The position numbers and the translations under genes were made by a program. Shown one piece after another: positions 60,786-64,000 of a stretch of 64,000 nt of DNA. The notes under the pieces were generated by a model that saw only the letters and a list, made by a program, of their open reading frames with translations, searched no databases and had not been told where the DNA came from. Every line of letters begins with the position of its first letter. Positions within the stretch are counted from its first letter, which is position 1. Origin of the DNA: CFX5 sp023384495. GTDB lineage: Bacteria > Chloroflexota > Anaerolineae > Caldilineales > Caldilineaceae. The DNA is taken from positions 186,001 through 250,000 of the forward strand of contig JASNZV010000009.1 in assembly GCA_048499455.1 (NCBI GenBank), written 5' to 3'.

Positions 60786-61964
60786 TCATAGCGATTCGAC
60801 TCGCGCCCCTTGCGCTGCGCGGCTGGTGTAGACTTCGGGCCAGACATTGGTCGCCTTGGGGTAATGCTCAAAAATCGCATCGGCCAGGGCCTGTTCGCGG
60901 CCTGGGTCTACCAGCGCGACAGCGCATCCGCCAAAGCCGGCCCCTGTAAGCCGGGCGCCGTAACAGCCCGGCGCACTGCGCATGGCCGCCACCATAATGT
61001 CCAACGCCTCGCTGCTGACTTCATAGTCGTTGCGCAGGCTCTCATGGCTGGCGTTCATCATTTCGCCCACGCGGGCCAGATCGCCCCGTTTGAGCGCCTC
61101 CACCGTTTGGAGCACCCGTTCGTTTTCGCTTACCACATGGCGGCAGCGCCGGTAGACGGTGGGGTCGAGGAGCGCGTGGTGCGTTTCCAACTGCGCGCTG
61201 GTCACGTCCCGCAGTGCTGTTATGTCGGGCAGGACCGCATGCAGCGCGGCGACGCCACTTTCACATTCCTGGCGGCGCTGGTTGTAGGCGCTGCCGGCCA
61301 GCGAGCGGCTTGCCTTGGTGTTGCCGATGACCAGGGCGGCGTTCGCGGGAAAGGGAACTAGTTCATAACCCAGCGAACGACAGTCGATGAGCAGGGCGTG
61401 GTTTTCAGCGCCCAACAGGCTAATAAACTGGTCCATAATGCCGCAGTTGACACCGACAAACTGGTTCTCGGCGCGTTGGGCCGCTTGCGCCACCTGTGGC
61501 CCTGTGAGCGCGTCCATCTGGCCGGCGGCATGCATGAACGCCAGCGCCGAAGCGATTTCCAGCGCCGCCGAGCTGCTCAGACCGCTCCCGCGCGGCACAT
61601 TGCCGCTGATCACGCCGTCGAGACCGATGAGGGGTAGCCCTTCCTGTTGCAGGGCCCAGGCCACCCCTTGCACGTAGTTGGTCCACAGCATGGCTTTGTT
61701 GTAGGCCAATCGGTCCAGATCAAACTCAAATGTCTCATCATATTCCACCGAATGGAGACGCACGCGCCGGTCTGCCCGGGGGCGGAACACGAGGCGGACA
61801 TCGCGCTTAAGCGCCACCGGCAAGACAAAGCCGTCGTTATAGTCGGTATGTTCGCCGATCAGGTTGACGCGGCCCGGACCAATCGCGATGTGGATTGGCG
61901 CGGCGTCAAATTGCTGGACAAAGGTCTCTATCAATGGCGGGTTGTCACCTTCAGCTTGATTCAC
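60786..61964 (-). CDS. galK: Galactokinase
   Basis: Phosphorylates galactose at C1. 392 aa. Sugar-binding signature GRVNLIGEHTDYNDGFVLP near 33-51, ATP motif PRGSGLSSSAALE, CGIMDQFISLLG with catalytic Asp, and the GHMP end GAGFGGCAVALVD. GTG start 61964 has GAGGAG 6 nt upstream. First gene of galK-MFS-esterase. No galT or galE lies in the window. Confidence 0.97.
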   Translation of the reverse strand: MNQAEGDNPPLIETFVQQFDAAPIHIAIGPGRVNLIGEHTDYNDGFVLPVALKRDVRLVFRPRADRRVRLHSVEYDETFEFDLDRLAYNKAMLWTNYVQGVAWALQQEGLPLIGLDGVISGNVPRGSGLSSSAALEIASALAFMHAAGQMDALTGPQVAQAAQRAENQFVGVNCGIMDQFISLLGAENHALLIDCRSLGYELVPFPANAALVIGNTKASRSLAGSAYNQRRQECESGVAALHAVLPDITALRDVTSAQLETHHALLDPTVYRRCRHVVSENERVLQTVEALKRGDLARVGEMMNASHESLRNDYEVSSEALDIMVAAMRSAPGCYGARLTGAGFGGCAVALVDPGREQALADAIFEHYPKATNVWPEVYTSRAAQGARVESL

Positions 61965-62010
61965 AACGGCTCCTCATTTTTTCCACACTTATATCACCCA
62001 TACGTAAAAG

Positions 62011-62094
62011 AGAAACAGCGGAACACAGAGGATACGGAGAAAACACAGGGATCGCAAAGTATGCTCGCTGGGCAATCTCGGTATTCCGTTCTTA
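62011..62094. repeat. ACACAGAG palindromic repeat, copy 3 (divergent)
   Basis: AACAGCGGAACACAGAGGA matches the left part of 36911-37062 (AACAGCGTAACACAGAGGA); the right part is degenerate. It lies between galK and the methyltransferase stop. Confidence 0.65.
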
Positions 62095-62859
62095 ATTCTG
62101 GCCCGGTCGGGTTAGGATGGTATAGAGATTCAAATTGCCTTCTTTGCCATCGGCGTAATAATGGCCGCGCACGGCCAGGCCGGTGAGGGTTGCCAGCCGG
62201 TTGACTTCGGCCTCATCGATCTGGTGGACATAGCGCACTGCCTCGACGCCCTGGCGCCAGGGCAAGAGCGCATCACCCGGCTCCACATCCGCGGCACAAA
62301 GCCCCGCCCTCTCCCAGTCTATGAGCTTCTCAGTAAACCGCGCGCTGGTCAGAAATTGCCAGTTGGACAGGATCAGCACGCCATCCGGCGCCAGCAGCGA
62401 CGCCAACTCAGCCAGCAGTTTTTGGCGCAGCGCCAGCCCAGGCAGATGGTGCAACACGGCTAGACAGACGATCAGGTCAAATGAGTGAGCCGGCAAGCCC
62501 AACTGCGCCGCCCATGCTGGATATGACAAGTCGGCCTGGACAAAACGGCAGCGCACAGACGCCAGCCCGGTTGTGTTTGTCGCCGCCCGTGCAAGCAACG
62601 CATCCGCGCCGTCGATGCCCAGGTAGTCACAGTCGATGGCTTCCTGCTCCAAAAAGCGGGCGAATCTGCCGTTGCCACAGCCTGCATCCAGCACCCGCAG
62701 GCGAGCGCCCGGCTCTGGCGATGGCAGATAGGGCGCCAGTTGCGCCCATCCAACCGCCGGCCCCCCTCGCGTATGGTCAAACGCTTGGGCCACGGTCGCA
62801 TAAAAGGCGCGGTTGAGTTCGAGCAGCTTCTGTTGGGAGGCTCCGCTCATGGTCTTCAT
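62092..62859 (-). CDS. Class I SAM methyltransferase, possibly Trm9/ALKBH8-like tRNA methyltransferase
   Basis: 255 aa from ATG 62859; a start 24 nt upstream is also open. SAM motif I VLDAGCGNGRFARFL near 56-70, acidic YLGIDGAD, motif IV FDLIVCLAVLHHLPG, then LAPDGVLILSNWQFL. The end runs DALLPWRQGVEAVRYVHQID, NRLATLTGLAVRGHYYADG and NLYTILTR, the order seen in Trm9-type enzymes. Trm9 methylates the carboxymethyl-uridine made by Elp3 in eukaryotes, and the divergent neighbour is Elp3-like. The specific assignment rests on this and remains inference; a generic methyltransferase is certain. Confidence 0.7.
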   Translation of the reverse strand: MKTMSGASQQKLLELNRAFYATVAQAFDHTRGGPAVGWAQLAPYLPSPEPGARLRVLDAGCGNGRFARFLEQEAIDCDYLGIDGADALLARAATNTTGLASVRCRFVQADLSYPAWAAQLGLPAHSFDLIVCLAVLHHLPGLALRQKLLAELASLLAPDGVLILSNWQFLTSARFTEKLIDWERAGLCAADVEPGDALLPWRQGVEAVRYVHQIDEAEVNRLATLTGLAVRGHYYADGKEGNLNLYTILTRPGQN

Positions 62860-62868
62860 GGCAAACCG

Positions 62869-62877
62869 TGGTATACT
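62869..62877 (+). promoter_or_regulatory. Extended -10 promoter of the Elp3-like gene
   Basis: TGGTATACT (TGn-TATACT); the ATG 62886 begins 9 nt after the element, so the mRNA should be leaderless. No good -35 is visible. Confidence 0.6.
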
Positions 62878-62885
62878 AGACACAT

Positions 62886-64000
62886 ATGAAACGAACGCTC
62901 ACACTCGATGAAATCCCAGCGGACGTGCTGGAGAAAAACCAAGAATGGCTCGACAAACGAGGTGGCTATGACCCCGCCGCGCACAGCGCACACCTCTATG
63001 CCATCTTCCAACTGATTCGGCAAATCCCCGATGCAGAGTGGGATTATCGCAAGAGCCTGACGCCTATTCTATCCCGCTTTCCCAAGGAGGGCAAAGGGCT
63101 TTACTCCAAAGCAAATCTTATCGCCGGCTATCGCCATTTGGTGGCCGAGGGTGATCTGGAGCCCGACCCGCTGCTGGAAGAGCGCATCACCATGAAGCCC
63201 ATGCGCACCCAGAGTGGCGTGGCCCCGGTGACTGTCTTGACGGCGCCGGCGGGCTGCCCCGGCAAGTGCATCTTCTGCCCCGATGATTGGCGCATGCCCA
63301 AGAGCTATATCTACGACGAGCCGGGCTGTCAGCGCGCCGAACGTGACGGCTTCGACCCCTTCAAGCAGACCTTGGGCCGCATCACCGCCTTCGAGAGTAT
63401 CGGACATGCGGCGGACAAGGTGGAATTGCTCATCCTTGGCGGGACGTGGAGCGCCTATAGCAAGGACTACCGTGAGTGGTTTATCCAGCGCTGTTTCGAC
63501 GCCATGAACGCTGCCGGCAATCCAGCCTACGCTGGTTCATCCTCGCTAGCCCAAGCGCAGGCGGACAACATCACCGCCGCCCACCGCAACGTGGGCCTGG
63601 TCGTCGAGACGCGCCCCGATTGGGTGACGCCCGACGAGATCCGCCACCTGCGCAAGCTGGGCGTGACCAAGGTGCAGATCGGTGTCCAGAGTTTAGATGA
63701 CCAAATCCTGGCGCTCAACAAACGGGGGCACGATGTGGCCGCAGTGCGCGATGCGCTCGGCCTCCTGCGCACCGCCGGCTTCAAGCTTCACCTGCACTGG
63801 ATGCCCAACCTCTACGGCGCCACACCGGACAAAGATCGGGCGGATTTTGCCCGCTTCTTCGACGACCCTGCCATCCGCCCGGACGAGTTGAAGATTTACC
63901 CTTGCTCGCTGATCGGCGGCACCGAGTTGTACGACTTGTGGCGGCAGGGGGCCTACCAACCCTATTTGCTGGAGGAACTGGTGGGGTTGCTGGCCGATCT
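62886..64000 (+). CDS. Elp3-like radical SAM enzyme (tRNA U34 modification), 3' end outside window
   Basis: 371 codons visible, still open at the window edge. An Elp3-type N-terminal tRNA-binding region (TLTLDEIPADVLEKNQEWLD, YRKSLTPILSRFPKEGKGLYSK) precedes the radical SAM cluster, then PKSYIYDEPGCQRAERDGFDPF, LLILGGTWSAY, VVETRPDWVTPDEIRHLRKLGVTKVQIGVQSLDD and FKLHLHWMPNLYGATPDKD, all typical of Elp3. The cluster Cys are at 124, 128 and 131 (CPGKCIFC), one residue tighter than the usual CPHGKCxxC, and CPGG is replaced by CPDD. The GNAT domain would lie beyond the edge. Confidence 0.88.
   Translation, partial: MKRTLTLDEIPADVLEKNQEWLDKRGGYDPAAHSAHLYAIFQLIRQIPDAEWDYRKSLTPILSRFPKEGKGLYSKANLIAGYRHLVAEGDLEPDPLLEERITMKPMRTQSGVAPVTVLTAPAGCPGKCIFCPDDWRMPKSYIYDEPGCQRAERDGFDPFKQTLGRITAFESIGHAADKVELLILGGTWSAYSKDYREWFIQRCFDAMNAAGNPAYAGSSSLAQAQADNITAAHRNVGLVVETRPDWVTPDEIRHLRKLGVTKVQIGVQSLDDQILALNKRGHDVAAVRDALGLLRTAGFKLHLHWMPNLYGATPDKDRADFARFFDDPAIRPDELKIYPCSLIGGTELYDLWRQGAYQPYLLEELVGLLAD

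Overview
The window is a GC-rich, densely coded bacterial chromosome segment with no phage, transposase, tRNA, rRNA or CRISPR array. The gene content points to a member of the Chloroflexota (Caldilinea/Anaerolineae-like). The clues are a FMN-riboswitch-controlled RibXY-type flavin ABC transporter, an Elp3-like radical SAM enzyme, DUF305 and CopB copper genes, sulfatases, many secreted proteins with Pro/Thr linkers, and frequent GTG or TTG starts. The taxonomic placement is inference from gene content only.

Layout. 1-6.3 kb: cyclophilin (cut by the window edge), a 2-hydroxyacid dehydrogenase and a pth-mfd repair unit. 6.3-11 kb: exported proteins, including a DsbA plus a DsbB-cytochrome c fusion and a CapA-like protein. 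11-14.6 kb: Yip1 and hydrolase membrane genes, an exported cytochrome c with a lipoprotein rhodanese, and a YdjM-like protein. 14.6-22 kb: a probable copper/envelope stress island (CopB ATPase, DUF305-DUF305-Spy lipoprotein, histidine kinase/response regulator, three small exported or membrane proteins), tied together by a shared 11-bp-spaced TGTGAA box. 22-25.4 kb: FMN riboswitch, terminators and ribX-ribY-ATPase. 25.4-30.6 kb: a sulfated-sugar/acid catabolic operon (sulfatase, FAH hydrolase, SDR, two small proteins, aldo-keto reductase). 30.8-33.4 kb: MarR-MFS and TauE. 33.5-35.6 kb: uvrB with an SOS-like operator. 35.6-39.4 kb: P450, DinB, a second hydroxyacid dehydrogenase, cytochrome b561. 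39.6-46.2 kb: a yybP-ykoY (Mn2+) riboswitch candidate followed by a complete seven-gene Mrp cation/proton antiporter operon. 46.4-50.4 kb: a reverse-strand operon of D-threonine-aldolase-like, PHP, M19 dipeptidase and NodB deacetylase. 50.6-57 kb: VTT/DedA protein, then yqeY-pgpH-ybeY-dgkA, a DUF84 NTPase and a lipoprotein. 57-62 kb: DUF2089 regulator with a pentapeptide protein, then galK-MFS-acetyl esterase. 62-64 kb: a class I methyltransferase divergent from an Elp3-like gene (cut by the window edge).

The most notable unexplained layer is intergenic. There are several dispersed palindromic repeat families: a paired-arm element whose two copies show compensatory base changes, an ACACAGAG family, a family with conserved ends, and an ACAACCCAGTTGT family. 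There are also two heptamer tandem arrays, a decamer repeated at 11-bp pitch, and a perfect 62-bp palindrome between divergent promoters. At least two genes (VTT protein, Elp3-like) appear to be transcribed leaderless. All positions and motifs were read by eye; no alignment, folding or database search was run.
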